DNA from: Zingiber officinale
Taxonomy: Eukaryota > Streptophyta > Magnoliopsida > Zingiberales > Zingiberaceae
DNA: 64,000 nt
Reading direction: 5' to 3'
Assembly: GCF_018446385.1 (NCBI RefSeq)
Contig: NC_056001.1
Span: forward strand, 10,100,672-10,164,671
Shown here: positions 11,615-22,680 of the stretch, piece after piece
How the letters are laid out: each line of letters starts with the position of its first letter
How positions within the stretch are numbered: the first letter of the stretch is position 1
The notes under the pieces: model-generated
What the model was told of the DNA's origin: nothing
Seen by the model: the letters and a program-made list of their open reading frames with translations, nothing else
Databases searched by the model: none
Made by a program: the position numbers and the translations under genes

Positions 11615-12105
11615 AACGATCGAAGCGGAGCATAGAGGCGGTTGCGGGGGCTTAGAAGTCAGTTGTGGCACACACAACCCATAAGCAGCGACGACAAGAG
11701 GTGGTAGCAGCAATGATACGAGGTGGTGGTGGCTGCGAGATCTGGTCCGAGGAGAGTGGTTTGCTTCGATGGCAGCGAGATCGACACTAGAGGCGGTGGG
11801 TAATGGCAGGATCTAGAGAAGCTAGCGGTCAGAAGCGAGGAGGACGAAGGAGCAGCTAGTTGCAGCTGCGATGGCAAGCGTGTGCCAAGAAGGGGTAACA
11901 ACAAGTGGAGTTTTGGCGGGGGTGTAGCATTGCTCCAAGAGGTGACGATGAGGTGGAGATATGGCAGAGATGACGTGAGGAGGGGGAGAGGAGGTGGTAT
12001 CTGTTGCAGGGAAGGGGAGGCATGGGAGGCTACTTTGTCGGGTGGCCGGAGATCAGTTGACAGCAAGTGCGGAGTGAGGAGGTCTGCGGTGAAGACTGTT
12101 GGAGC
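11615..12105. repeat. Unclassified GC-rich dispersed repeat, copy 1
   Basis: Similar over most of its length to 20770-21490 in the same orientation (shared AGCGGAGCATRGAGGC, GCTAGCGGT, GTGTGCCAAGAAGG and GATCTGGC-like landmarks). Open frames on both strands are low-complexity (Gly/Arg or Pro/Leu-rich) and not recognisable proteins. Probably part of an LTR or other retroelement; family unknown. Confidence 0.6.
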
Positions 12106-12503
12106 CATCCCAATGGTCCGTGCGATCATGTGTTTTGGTATTTGGACAAAGGGTTTAAGCTAGATTTACCCTTGTATTTGATATGTGTATGTGAGTGTGT
12201 AGATTTGCAGGATACACATATGACTCAGCTTGATGACTTTGGGTTCGGTGAAGGATAGAGCATCCGAGGGACCGTGGACAAGGCACCAAGGACAAGGGCC
12301 GAGGGAAGCGACTTCGAGGCATACGCGAAGGATGATGTTGGATACGAGCCGCGGGCTTGGATGCATCCGAGGGACGAGAGCCAAAGGAAGTAGGCTTGAA
12401 GGCAAGAGGTCAAGGCTGCAAAGAAGAGTTAAGTGAGTCGTGAGGGTACGAGTGCATGAGAGATTGTACTCAAGGAAAATTCTCGGGGGGGGGGGGGGGG
12501 TAC
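12106..12503. other. Probable LTR fragment ending in a G homopolymer
   Basis: GAGG/CGAGGGAC-rich sequence with a run of about 16 G at 12485-12500, directly before the LTR that starts at 12504. It probably continues beyond that insertion at 13774 as one older LTR. Confidence 0.4.
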
Positions 12504-12659
12504 TGTTGGTGCGGGAAGCATCTGACAATTGAACCCAAATTTTGATAATGGCAAAGGAATCAAAGTTAAGCTTATTTGTGATCTAACATGTCTGATGGAG
12601 ATTGCAGGAAAGTCCTAAGTTTTCTTAGGCAAAATTCCTAGCTACGATTAGGCAAGGTG

Positions 12660-12850
12660 AAAACCCTAGGGGGTGGTAACCCTAGGTGAAGGAAAAACCC
12701 TAAAGGGAGGTAACCTTAGGTCCTAGGGGTGGTAACCCTAGGTGGAGGAAAATCCTAAGGGGGGGTAACCTTAGTTCCTAGGGGGTGGTAACCCTAGGTG
12801 GAGAAAAACCCTAAGAGCGGTAACCCTAGGTCCTAGGGGGTGGTAACCCT
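12660..12850. repeat. Hairpin array in LTR 12504-13773
   Basis: Units with stems CCTAGGG/CCCTAGG (12665-12686 and 12722-12742) alternate with CCTAA/TTAGG (12699-12720) and CTAAGG/CCTTAG (12755-12774). Loops contain GGTAA. Both arms change together between units. Confidence 0.8.
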
Positions 12851-13124
12851 AGGTAGAAAGTCTAGTCGGTCTGGTGGACTGAACTGACATCAGGTAATCT
12901 CTCCTGAGGGGAGTAGGTGAGGACGCGCTCCCCGCAGAGGGAACAGTAGGCGTCAGGTTGACCTAGGGTTTCTGGTGAAATTCGAAGTCAGACCCGGACA
13001 GTCTGATGACTGTCGATCACTTGATTTATAATGTTTTAACTTTGTCTTGCAGGATATGTTGTTGTTTTGGGACTAACATGTCTTGCAGGTACAAAAGGAA
13101 CAAGCTAAGCCGCGGATGAACAGT

Positions 13125-13365
13125 GTCCGAGGCGCCTCCATAGAGCTTGGAGGCGCCTCGGGTGCAGATTGTGAGATGGCCGCGAAGCAGTGCTGGAGGC
13201 ATCTCGGATGGAGCTGGAGGCGCCTTGGACCAGAGATTGGAGGTGCCTTGGATTGGCTTGAAGGTGCCTTCAAGTGGATGAGTTGCGACCAGGTCCGTTC
13301 TGATCCACGCGGCTGACTCAGCTTGTTGGAGGCGCCTTGGATGGTGATTGAGGCTCCTCCAGCAG
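13125..13365. repeat. GGCGCC palindrome cluster upstream of TATA box
   Basis: Repeated GGAGGCGCCT and close variants, the last directly before TATAAAA at 13368. Same position within the LTR as the ATCGAT cluster of the 10028-11351 LTR, but a different core. Confidence 0.85.
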
Positions 13366-13778
13366 TGTATAAAAGGAGCTCTCGAGCAGCAAGTTAAATC
13401 ATCAATTCACAAGCGACCTTTCTGCATTCAGCTGCTTACGAGAAGCTCCAACGAAGCTACAACTTGATACCGACAACCCGTAACTCTAAATCTGACATTT
13501 CACTTGTCGTTGGTATATTCTTTTATTATTGTTAATTGTACTTGCTTGTAAAAGATTTTCGATATTATAGTTGTTGCCCATCGAAAGCGATCAACGATCG
13601 CGAGCCTTGGAGTAGGAGTCGCTACAAGCTCCGAAACAAGTAAATATCCTGTGTCTTTCTGTGTTTGTCTTTTCTTTACTGTTTCTGCTGCTTTAACTCG
13701 AATAATTTACGAATTCGAAATGTGTGAAAGCCATGAGTGCTAATCACCCCCTCTAGCGCTTCTCGATCCAACAAGTAC

Positions 13779-14385
13779 TGTACAATCAGCGGGGATTGTA
13801 GTAGCTAACAACACTATAGCAGTTACTGTAGCAGTCGACTGGTGTACTGTAGCAGTCGACTGGTAGAGAGTCGTTGGGCTGGTACCAGTCGACTGGTGCA
13901 AGGACCAGTCGATTGGTAATGGTAAAATAGCAGGGTTGTTTTCTTCTAAGCTCTATAAGAAGGAGCTTGGGATGGCCGGCCAAGGTGACGAAATTAGAGG
14001 TGATCAACCCTAATTAGAAGTCACCAAAGTTCTCAAGTGTTTGTGGAATCCAAGAGGTCTTGGTGAGTTTGTGGTGAGGTTTCTCCACCCACAAGGAGTG
14101 ACTTGAGATAGCTAGAGTTTGTCGGGGACTAATCCACCGACGGATTGAAGGATCGTCCACCTTACGGATAGCCATGGAGTAGGAGTAAGTTATCTCCGAA
14201 TCACGTTACATTGACGTGTTAGTGGTTTGCATTTCTTTCATTGTCTTTAGCTTTTTCATTCGTATTTAGTTTTGTATTATTCTACTATGCGTTAACGGAT
14301 ACGTAGGAAGCTATCGCGTCGGGGGCACGACTATTCAACCCCCCTTTGAGCCGGTCGCAAGATCCCCTACAAGTTGGTATCAGAG
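13779..14385 (+). mobile_element. Copia 5' LTR (part) and primer-binding site
   Basis: CAGTCGACTGG palindromes (13820-13920), TATAAG at 13954, R/U5 ending in CTACA at 14371, then TGGTATCAGAG at 14375-14385, the usual initiator-Met tRNA primer site of plant Copia elements. Its upstream part is displaced by the LTR at 12504-13773. Confidence 0.75.
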
Positions 14386-14387
14386 TA

Positions 14388-15676
14388 AGGATGCTCTCCT
14401 TCGGACTAACCGCTGAGGAAGCAAGGATGTCTGGCTTGATTGATCCGCCGAAGTATGAAGGAGGAAGCTTATGGGGCATCACCTTTTGGATGGTGAAAAT
14501 GAAGAACTTCTTCGAGACGGATTGGGACACAATGATAGTGGTGGAAAAGTCATTTGAAGTCTCGAAGGACAAGAAAGGGAAGAAGCTCCGACCACGGCAT
14601 TGGACGAAGGAGCAAACCATACGATCAGAGGCAAATTCAAAGGTAATATCAATTTTAATTGATATATTTCCTAATGATGTTGTGAGTCATGCAGGTAAAT
14701 ATGAGAACACCCATGAATTGTGGAGCAAAGTGAAGAAGGTTCTAGGAGAAGAACTCATGCCTACATAAGAAGAAAGAAAATTCGAAGAAAAGGATGAAGT
14801 GACTCAAGTCGAGGGGGAGCTTCAAGGGTAAGGGAGGTATATCCTAACTTGAAGGTTAATTCAAATTTAAACTCCTCCATGCATACTAGAAATAATTGTC
14901 ATTATTTATCTAGGCAAAATTTTGGATTTAGATATCATGATAGGAATAGGGTAAATGTTAGAGATAACCCTAGGAGATCTATGCATGATAAATCTAGAAA
15001 TGGTAGGCCTAAGGAGAACTAAGGCATTAATCCCAAGAAGGGGAGACACATGCCTAGAAAGGGTAGGTCTAGGAATGTCCAATGTGGATAAATCAACTCT
15101 AGCGTTAGGGACCTAGAGAGAAAAAATCAAGCTTTGAAGGCAAAGCTTGATCAATTGGAGAAAACCCTAGCTAGATTCACGGTTAGATCTAGAGGGTTGA
15201 GTATGGTGTTGGGCAGTCAAAGACCCAACAATGATAGATTGAGTTTGGAATACCGATCTAATGTCTCCAAGGCTAAGGAAAAGTCTTATGCTAGGGTTGC
15301 ATATGACTATAGCAATGAAAAGTCAATAAATGGCAAGAGAAAGCCATTTAAAGGCAAGAAGAAGTTAACCAAGGACAATGTGTCCAAGGTTAAAAAGGTT
15401 AGGTTTGTAGGCCAAGTGTCACCGGAGGTGCATCGATGTGACCTAGCAATTGTGGATGAGTCACCTAGGGAGGTGACTAAGATTACAAGCTCTAGGGAGA
15501 GCTCAAAGAGTCAATTTAAGACCCATGGTAAATTGATCTCAAGTGGATTACTTGGGAGTCTAGAGGAGCCATGGAATGTGCTAAGTGGTTTGGAGACGGA
15601 CTTGAGTCTCAAACCTATGGATTTGGCACAATTAGTTTGTGTTTCATGCAAGAAATATGACATTGGGGTCATATAG
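14388..15676 (+). mobile_element. Copia (SIRE-like) gag remnant
   Basis: Follows the primer site. 14388-14768 resembles the N-terminal gag domain (a PPKYEGG-like start and a later HELWSKVKKVLGEE). 15134-15676 resembles the later gag part with a QLEKTLARFT coiled segment, a LGSQRP motif and a degenerate zinc-knuckle-like CVSCKK. Related to the gag at 62982-64000. Broken, with no recognisable pol behind it. Confidence 0.75.
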
Positions 15677-16310
15677 CATGATAATTAATTTTGGATGTAT
15701 AGATGCTATATAAACCAATGCTAGGGATGCATTGTGATTTAGTATGACAAATACATCAATAGAAAGCCAAAACTAGGAATTTAGGTCAAGGTTCAATTGA
15801 ACCATTTAAATAGTTTTGGATTTTGTGACATTCTTGGGATTAGTGATAAATACATTTTGTAATAAATTTTTCCTAAGTAGACATGAGTAAAATAGACCTC
15901 TCCACAAAATTTGGAGATTTTTGGAGGTTTGTGAAATTTCTAGTATATTTATGAAGTTTGTCAGAAAAGGTTGATTTTTGCATAAATAGAGTACCAGTCG
16001 ACTGGTGCAGATACCAGTCGACTGGTAACAATATTTTTGAGCACAGAATGTCTCTGTAATCTCATTTTGATGAGGGCAGTTGACTGGTACTGATACCAGT
16101 CTACTGGTAACAGTGCTTTCGACCACATAACGCTTCTGTAATGTTGTGTCGAAGGGATAAGTCGACTGGTACTTGGGGGCAGTCGACTGATACCAGCCTG
16201 AAAGTATTTTTCAGCGTTGATTTTGACCACGTCAACTAATTTAGATGTATGAGATCCATGGGGAATAAATACATGAGTTTAAAATCAGTTTGTATGAGAT
16301 CAGTTGTGAC
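15677..16310. other. Non-coding stretch with further GTCGAC palindromes
   Basis: AT-rich sequence with several CCAGTCGACTGG palindromes and variants between 15990 and 16200, the same 12-mer as in the LTR at 13820-13920. No coding region recognised. Confidence 0.7.
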
Positions 16311-16936
16311 CAAAATCAGTAAGGCAGAATATCTTCCGATTGAGAAGTCGAGAAAGGAATCTCTAAGCCTGTTGTAATGCTTAAGAGTGGGAAAAGAATC
16401 TTCGGGTTTATCATAAGGCTAATCTGAGCCTGCCATAAGACAAAGTGTCTTCCGATTGAGGAGTCGGGAAAAGAATCTTTGGGCTTGTTATAGGGTTAAT
16501 CCGGGCCTGTTGTAAGACAAGTGTCTTCCGAATGAGGAGTTAGGAAAAGAATCTCTGGGCCTGTCATAAGGCTTAGTGTCTTCCAATTGAAGAGTTGAAA
16601 AAAAATCTCCGAGCCTATCGTAAGGCTAATCGCTAGTACGGGGCTAGGGGCTCCAAGTCTATCGTAAGGCTAATTACTTAGGACTAAGGAGTCGGGGAAG
16701 AACTATAGATCTAACTTAGAAGTCATTGGAGATCTGATGGAGAAATCGTTGGAGATCCAACTAAAAAGTCATTAGAGATCCGATCGAAGGGACGTTGGAG
16801 AGTCTGATTGAGAAATTATTAGAAATCTGATGGAGAAGTTGCTGGAGATCCAACTGAGAAGTCGTTGGAGATCTGACGGAGAAATAGTTGGACATCCGAC
16901 TGAAAAGTCAATGGATATTCGATAGAGAAACTCTTA
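16311..16936. repeat. Degenerate tandem repeat region, part 1
   Basis: Units of about 60-90 bp with GTCTTCCGATTGAGGAGT and then about 20-30 bp units with GAGAAGTCGTTGGAGATC. Strongly diverged. Continues on the other side of the MITE at 17715. Confidence 0.6.
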
Positions 16937-17711
16937 GGGTGCATTTGGTTGGGGGTTATCCTTGATAACCTTGGTTATTCATCCAAGGTTATCAACGAAA
17001 ACCCTGTTTGGTTTAGGTAATTAATGTTTCCCGAGTAATGTTCTATGTCCGATACGTCAACAAAAGGGGCATGCAACCCGGAATCGAAAAATCTCAAAAA
17101 ACTGAGGTTTTTCTTGATTCTGTGGTTAACAAAAATTTTTTACCCAAAATATTCTCGAATAAGAGAAAAATGTAATAAAAAGAAAAATATAAAGAAAAAA
17201 ATTAAAAAATATAAAAAAGAAAATAAAATATTTTTAAAAAATAAAAAAATGTAAAAAAAACATTGAAAAATTTTAAAAATAGAAAAAGGTAAAAAAAAAT
17301 TTAAAAATAATAAAAAATGGGGAAAAAATAAAAAAAAACATAAAAAATGTAAAAAAAAATTTAAAAAATTTATAAAATATATAAAAAAACAAAAAAACAT
17401 AAAAAAAAACGTAAAAAAATAAAAAAAATAAAAACAAACATAAAAATAAAGAAAAACGTGAAAAAGAAAAAATAAAAAAAACGTAGAGTTTAAAACATAT
17501 ATATGGTTGGTTTTATAACTAAGGGTAATATAGTAAAATATTAAATTAGATTATTCATTAAAACATTCAAACAAACAAGTTTTTGTTGCATTACCTACGT
17601 TGAACCAAACAATATTTGGTTATATTTTATTCCCCATAACCTTGGTTATGTGATTACCAAACAATCAGATAACCAAGGTTATATACATGATAACTTGAAC
17701 CAAATACATCC
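16937..17711. mobile_element. Tourist-like (PIF/Harbinger) MITE
   Basis: 775 bp with inverted ends GGGTGCATTTGGTT and AACCAAATACATCC and a TTA duplication at 16934-16936 and 17712-17714. A second inverted pair (TAACCTTGGTTAT) lies just inside. The middle (17150-17480) is an A-rich simple sequence. No transposase. Confidence 0.85.
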
Positions 17712-17714
17712 TTA

Positions 17715-18187
17715 GAGAATTCTAACTAGAGAGTCGATAATGAAGAATTCTGACTAGAGAATCAATAATGGAGAATCCCGATTGGTGAATCAATAATGGA
17801 AAATCTCGATTGGAGGGTCAATAATGGAGAATCCCAAATGGAGAGTCAATAATGGAGAATCTCGACTGAAGAATCAATGGAGATCACTAATATGAGACTA
17901 TGATGTATTATGAGCTCGATCCTGACTAGGGGAAAGGTTGAGCTCTAAAAAGCATAATTATTTATAGAGATCCATGATCGGAGACTAGAATGTATATATG
18001 AGCTTGATCCCGATTATGTTTGAGTTGGAAGAGGTTGAGTTCTAAAAAGGATAATTTCTGATGGACACCACTCATGTGATACCAAGGGATAATATAAGTG
18101 CTCCATCCTGACTATATTTGAGTTGGGATAGGTTGAGCCCTGTAAAGAACAATTGCTGATGGACGTCGTTGGTCTGAGACCAGGGGA
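17715..18187. repeat. Degenerate tandem repeat region, part 2
   Basis: Units of about 30 bp with AATCAATAATGGAGAATC, then longer units with GCTCGATCCCGACTA and GGACGTCGTTGGTCTGAGACC. The same long unit recurs after the LTR at 19260-19380, showing that the LTR split this array. Confidence 0.6.
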
Positions 18188-19265
18188 TTGTTGGATCGTG
18201 AAAGATGAGAGAGGAGGTGAATCTCGTTGGATTAAAAATCTTTTCTTTTCCTAAGAGGAAAATAGAATCAAAGTATAATTTGCAGCGGAATAAAACAAAA
18301 CTCAAAGACATAATTATTTTTTACTTGGTTCATAGTCCAGTGACTATTACTTCAAGGCCCCCCATTCTTTATCACTTTCGTTGGATAAGACTAATATAGT
18401 TCTTCCGAAGAAATCAAATCGTACAAGAATGATACGATGATAGTAACAATCCTACTATCTTTAAAGAATAAGTGCAAGATAAAAACAAGTTGCCAACACC
18501 ACTAATAGAAGATTACTCACAGTTGTTGGAGATTTTCTCACAGCAAAAGTGTCGACGCTTGCACGAACAGTTGTGGTAGATGTAAAATGAATTAGAGGTT
18601 AAAGTTCTATCTAGCTCGGAGCTCGAGGCCTTCTTTTATAGGCATGGTTTGGTCAACTAAAAAATCGTTCAGTCGGCCAATATGTTTGGTCGACCAAATA
18701 CTCTATTCGTCGACTAAACCCAACACATTTCCTTGTTTGCTGTGATTCAAACCGGCCTAACTATCTTTCCTTGTTTGTATCATCGACTGATCCCACTAAT
18801 TAGTCTACGAAAAATGACTTCCTTTCTTGGCTTATACGGTTATCAAATATGGATTGATCAACTGATTAATTATATTAGTCAACTGATCATGCTGTGATAC
18901 CAAGTTTATGAGCTTTGTGCTGATTTATCCCAATCTGGCCTGATCGATTGACTGAACCTCCACTTCGGTCAACCGAACCTTGGTAAACCTGAAACTTTGT
19001 TTTGTCTGCAAAATAGAGTTAGCACGAAAATAACAAAAGTGGCTTTCCAAAATAGAGTTAGATAGATATATATTAATGCATGAATAAGCAGTAAGGACTG
19101 TCCTGATCTCAACTTAGAAATCTCAAACAGTTTCTCTATTTCGATCAGCACCTAAAGGTTGTCCTTGTTGGGACATGACCTTATTGTACTCTCGCCAGGA
19201 GTGTACCTCAACTTACCTGCTAAACATCTAGTCCTCCAGATCTGTTTAGACTTACAAACATATAT
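18188..19265 (-). mobile_element. Copia-type LTR (minus strand), right edge uncertain
   Basis: Plus strand starts TGTTGGATCGTG. On the minus strand GTCGAC-centred sequences (18660-18970) precede TATAAAA (18634-18640 on the plus strand). It interrupts a tandem repeat region. I could not find a matching target duplication, so the right end is approximate. Confidence 0.5.
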
Positions 19266-20170
19266 AAGCTCAATCCTGACTATATCTAAGTTGGGAAGAG
19301 AGTGGGTCCTTAAAAGGATAATTTCTGATGGACGCCGTTGGTCTAAGACTAGGGGATATAAGTGCTCGATTCCATTGATATAAAGAATAGCTTAATCCCT
19401 CAACTCCCGAATATTTGCGGAATCAGGGAAAGAATATAATAAAACTCGATTCCACTGACGAAGAGAATAGAATAAGAATCAATCCCACTAAAAGAGATAA
19501 TAACTCGATCCCTCGACTCCTGAATGTTGGCGGAGTTAGGGAGAGAATAGAATAAGAATCAATCCCACAAGGGAAGGGAATAACCTAATCCTTTAACTCC
19601 CAAATGCTTGTGGAGTCAAGGAGAGAAAAGAATAAGATTCAATCTCACTAACGGAAAGAATAACCCAATGCTACTGAGAGAATGACTCGATCCCTCAAAT
19701 TCCAAATATCCGCGAGATCAGGGAAATAAGATGAGCTCGATTCTGCTAAGGGAGAGAATAATTCAATCCCATGACTCCTAATTGTCCACAGAGTCAGGGA
19801 GAGAAAGTAATATAACTCGATCCCATTGGGGGAGAGAATCATATGATCCTGTTAAGAGAATAAATAACCTAATCCCTTGACTTTTGAATGCTCATGAAGT
19901 CGGGGAGACAAAATAATATAACTTGATCTTACTGAGAGAGAATAATTTGATCCTGTCGAAAGAATGAATAACTCGATTCCTTAACTCCCGAATGCTAGCG
20001 AAGTCAGGGAGAGAAAATAATATAACTAGATCCCGCTGGGGGAGAGAATTATCCATCTAGCCGAGAGAATAAATAACTTGATCCCCCGACTCTTGAATGC
20101 CTACAGAGTCAAGGAGAGAAAATAATATAACTCGATCTTGCTAAGGGAGAGAAAAATACTTAACTTGGTT
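19266..20170. repeat. Degenerate tandem repeat region, part 3
   Basis: Units of about 90-110 bp built from AACTCGATCCC, GGGAGAGAATA and GACTCCCGAATG; roughly eight diverged copies. No coding region. Confidence 0.7.
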
Positions 20171-20769
20171 AGACGTCTTGTGCTAACCGAGGATATGGAA
20201 AGTAAAGATCTTGCTGGGGTGAATACCCGTTGGCTTCTAGCTCAACGTTCGAATGAAAATGACGCCTAAGAAATTTCTTTTTCCTCCTCTTTCACGATGG
20301 CAACCATGTGTTTGTCAAAATCCTCGGGAATCATGGTGATGGTGAGTAGTTTTTCGGTGTCATCCACCTTAACGTCTCAACTCAGGTGTACGTTCCCATA
20401 GACAGTATCTTCTGTGTTGACTAGATCGTGTAGTCTTCGAAGAAGAGGGTGAGTTATCCTTGTTGTTGGAAGAGCCAGAAGGACAATTGGGTGACTGGAG
20501 ATGCCTGGAGGAGTACAAGAGTGAGGGAGGGGTTAGAATAGATACTAGGGGTGCTCCAGCTTGTCCACTTCGACGCTCATGCCAATCTCTAGTAGAGGAT
20601 AAATGGAAATAAATAGTCAAATAATGAAATGCAGGACGAGGCGTATGTGCATGTATGCGAGCACGTATGCACGCACCTCTGTCCGTAAGAGCGAACGCCT
20701 CTTATAACACAAAGGAGTGGGTTGAATGGAGAGCCAGGTCGAGATTGGCGCATTGTAGTGGCGAGAGCA
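20171..20769. other. Unassigned sequence
   Basis: No gene, terminal repeat or clear protein similarity seen. Short open frames are not convincing. Likely internal retroelement DNA given its neighbours. Confidence 0.4.
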
Positions 20770-21490
20770 CAGAGGCCAGATCAGCAGCAGAAGCGGAGCA
20801 TGGAGGCAGATATAAGGGCTCGGAAGTATAAGTACCTCGGGTAAGTTTTGATGTGGTCAATCGAGTTAACTTAGGTCTTGCAGTTTTGATGTCTTCTATC
20901 TAACTGTGCAGGAACTTAGGAATATAAGAAGTTGAGGGAGACGCAACGGATGAGAAGGATGACATGTGAAGCTAGTCGACACATAATAGGGAGACCTAGA
21001 CCTTCACGAAGCAGGCTGCGACTAAGGAGACCTAGAGGCAGCAACAATAAGAGGTGGCAATGGCAGCGATAGGAGGTGGAGATGGCAGCGACAGGAGGTG
21101 GAGGCTGCAACGAGATCTAGCCCGGGGAAGCGGCGTGGTCCGATGGCGGCGAGATCAATGTCGGAGTCGATGACAACAGTGGGAACTGGAGGAGCTAGCG
21201 GTTGGAAGTCAGGAGGACAAAGGAGCAACCAGCGGCGGCCAAAGGTAGTGGTGACAGAAGGCATGTGCCAAGAAGGGACAACAACAGGCGAAGTTCTGGC
21301 AAGGGCGCGACATTGCTTTGAGAGGTGGCGACGAGGTGGAGATCTGGCGAAGATGACATGAGGACGGGAGAGCAAGTGGTGTTTATCACGAGGAAGGGGA
21401 GGTGCGGGAGGCTACATTGTCGTTTGGCTGGAGATCGACCGACAGTGGGTACAGAGCGAGGAGGTATGTGACGAAGGCGGTGTCGAGGAG
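20770..21490. repeat. Unclassified GC-rich dispersed repeat, copy 2
   Basis: Diverged direct copy of 11615-12105, with extra GGTGG/GGCAGCGA simple repeats at 21050-21110. No recognisable protein. Confidence 0.6.
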
Positions 21491-21667
21491 ATCTAAAAAA
21501 GGAGGGGGTCGATGGCTAGGTGAAGAAAAAGGGGTAATCCCGTCGGCATGGGGAGGTGGAGGCATCGTCAGCAGTGACGGGAGGGTGCAACAGCGAGGGA
21601 GACGGTGAGGGAGGAGGTCGACAGTGTGATGGTGGCATGTGTCAATTTCTTCGACGAAGGGGAGTTC

Positions 21668-22156
21668 CATGTGTACCAAGAAGTTTAATAATCATGTTGA
21701 GATGAAGGTCAAAGTCAAGATAAGTCAAAGGGAACACCATTCGGCTTAGTCCATCCGAGAAGAGAACCTTAGCATTTACCCTAGTCTACCCGAGATAGGA
21801 AGTTTCATCATTCGGCTCAGCCCATCTAAGAAGAGAAGCTTCAGCATTCATCTTAGTCTACTCGAGACAAGAAGCTTCACCATTCGCCTCAGTTTGCCCG
21901 AGATAAGAAGTTTCATCATTTGGCTGATTCTGTCCAAGACAAAAAAAAAATCACCATTCGACTCAACCTATTCAAGACGAGAAGCCCTGCCGATCTAACA
22001 CTCATGCTCATTTCCTCTCGGCTCCGCCGATCTTGCTCATCTCCTTCAGCCCTACCAATCTGACACTCCTGCTAGTCCCTCTCGGTTTTGTCGATCCGAA
22101 ATTTCTCCCTTTGGCCCAACTACCCCAACTAGTTAATAGTACGTGGGACAACACAT
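21668..22156 (+). mobile_element. Left half of a Gypsy-type LTR split by CACTA element A
   Basis: Tandem units of about 50-60 bp (CATTCGGCTCAGYCC..CGAGAYAAGAAGCTTC) at 21730-21990 in the U3. Sequence runs straight into the CAT target site of element A and resumes at 43743. The left boundary is approximate. Confidence 0.6.
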
Positions 22157-22680
22157 CACTACAAAAAAATAAGGGTTTAGCAGCGGTTTTTCAAGGCCTA
22201 TACCAGCGGTTTACGACCGCTGCTAACCCTATTGCACCGGTTTTGTAACCGGTGTAGGTGTTGGCGACGCTAAATGCAACTGAAATGGTAATACTGACCG
22301 GTGGTTTAAACTTATAAACCGCTTCTAATGCTTACCAATAGCAGCGGTCTTACGGTGGGCCTTTAGGAGCGGGTAGTAACCGCGTATATAGATCAATATG
22401 GGTCGCCTTAAGGTGGACCTTTAGGAGCGGTTAGTAACCGATTCCAAAGGTCAACTTTTACAAACAGTTAAAACCGGTCTTATAACTTACTTTGCAATTT
22501 AAAAATGATGTTTTAGAAGTGGTCTAAAACCGACACAGAAGGATGATTTATTAGAGGCGGTTGTAAACCATTTTAGAAAATAGTCGTTTAGATGCGGTTG
22601 TAACCGATCCTATAAGTTTATTATACAACAGTGACACTATCTATATGAGCAGTTTTAAACCGCCTCTAAATATACAGAAT
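22157..22680. repeat. Left terminus and subterminal repeats of element A
   Basis: Inverted end followed by about 500 bp with many ACCGCT/AGCGGT and AACCGGT motifs in both orientations. Such arrays bind the TNPA-type protein in known CACTA elements. Confidence 0.85.

Larger units (their letters stand above)
12504..13773 (+). mobile_element. LTR (probably solo) inserted in an older LTR
   Basis: 1,270 bp from TGTTGGTGCG to GATCCAACA, flanked by GTAC (GGTAC at 12499-12503, AGTAC at 13774-13778). Plus-strand order: hairpin array (12660-12850), GGCGCC palindrome cluster (13125-13365), TATAAAA at 13368-13374, then R/U5. No adjacent primer site or coding region belongs to it, so it looks solo. Confidence 0.8.

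Noticed and set aside
11659-12163. Open frames on both strands of the GC-rich repeat
   Set aside because: Pro/Leu-rich or Gly/Arg-rich low-complexity translations that arise from composition; no family resemblance.
17045-17400. Lys/Asn-rich and Phe-rich open frames in the MITE
   Set aside because: Produced by an A-rich simple sequence; no gene.
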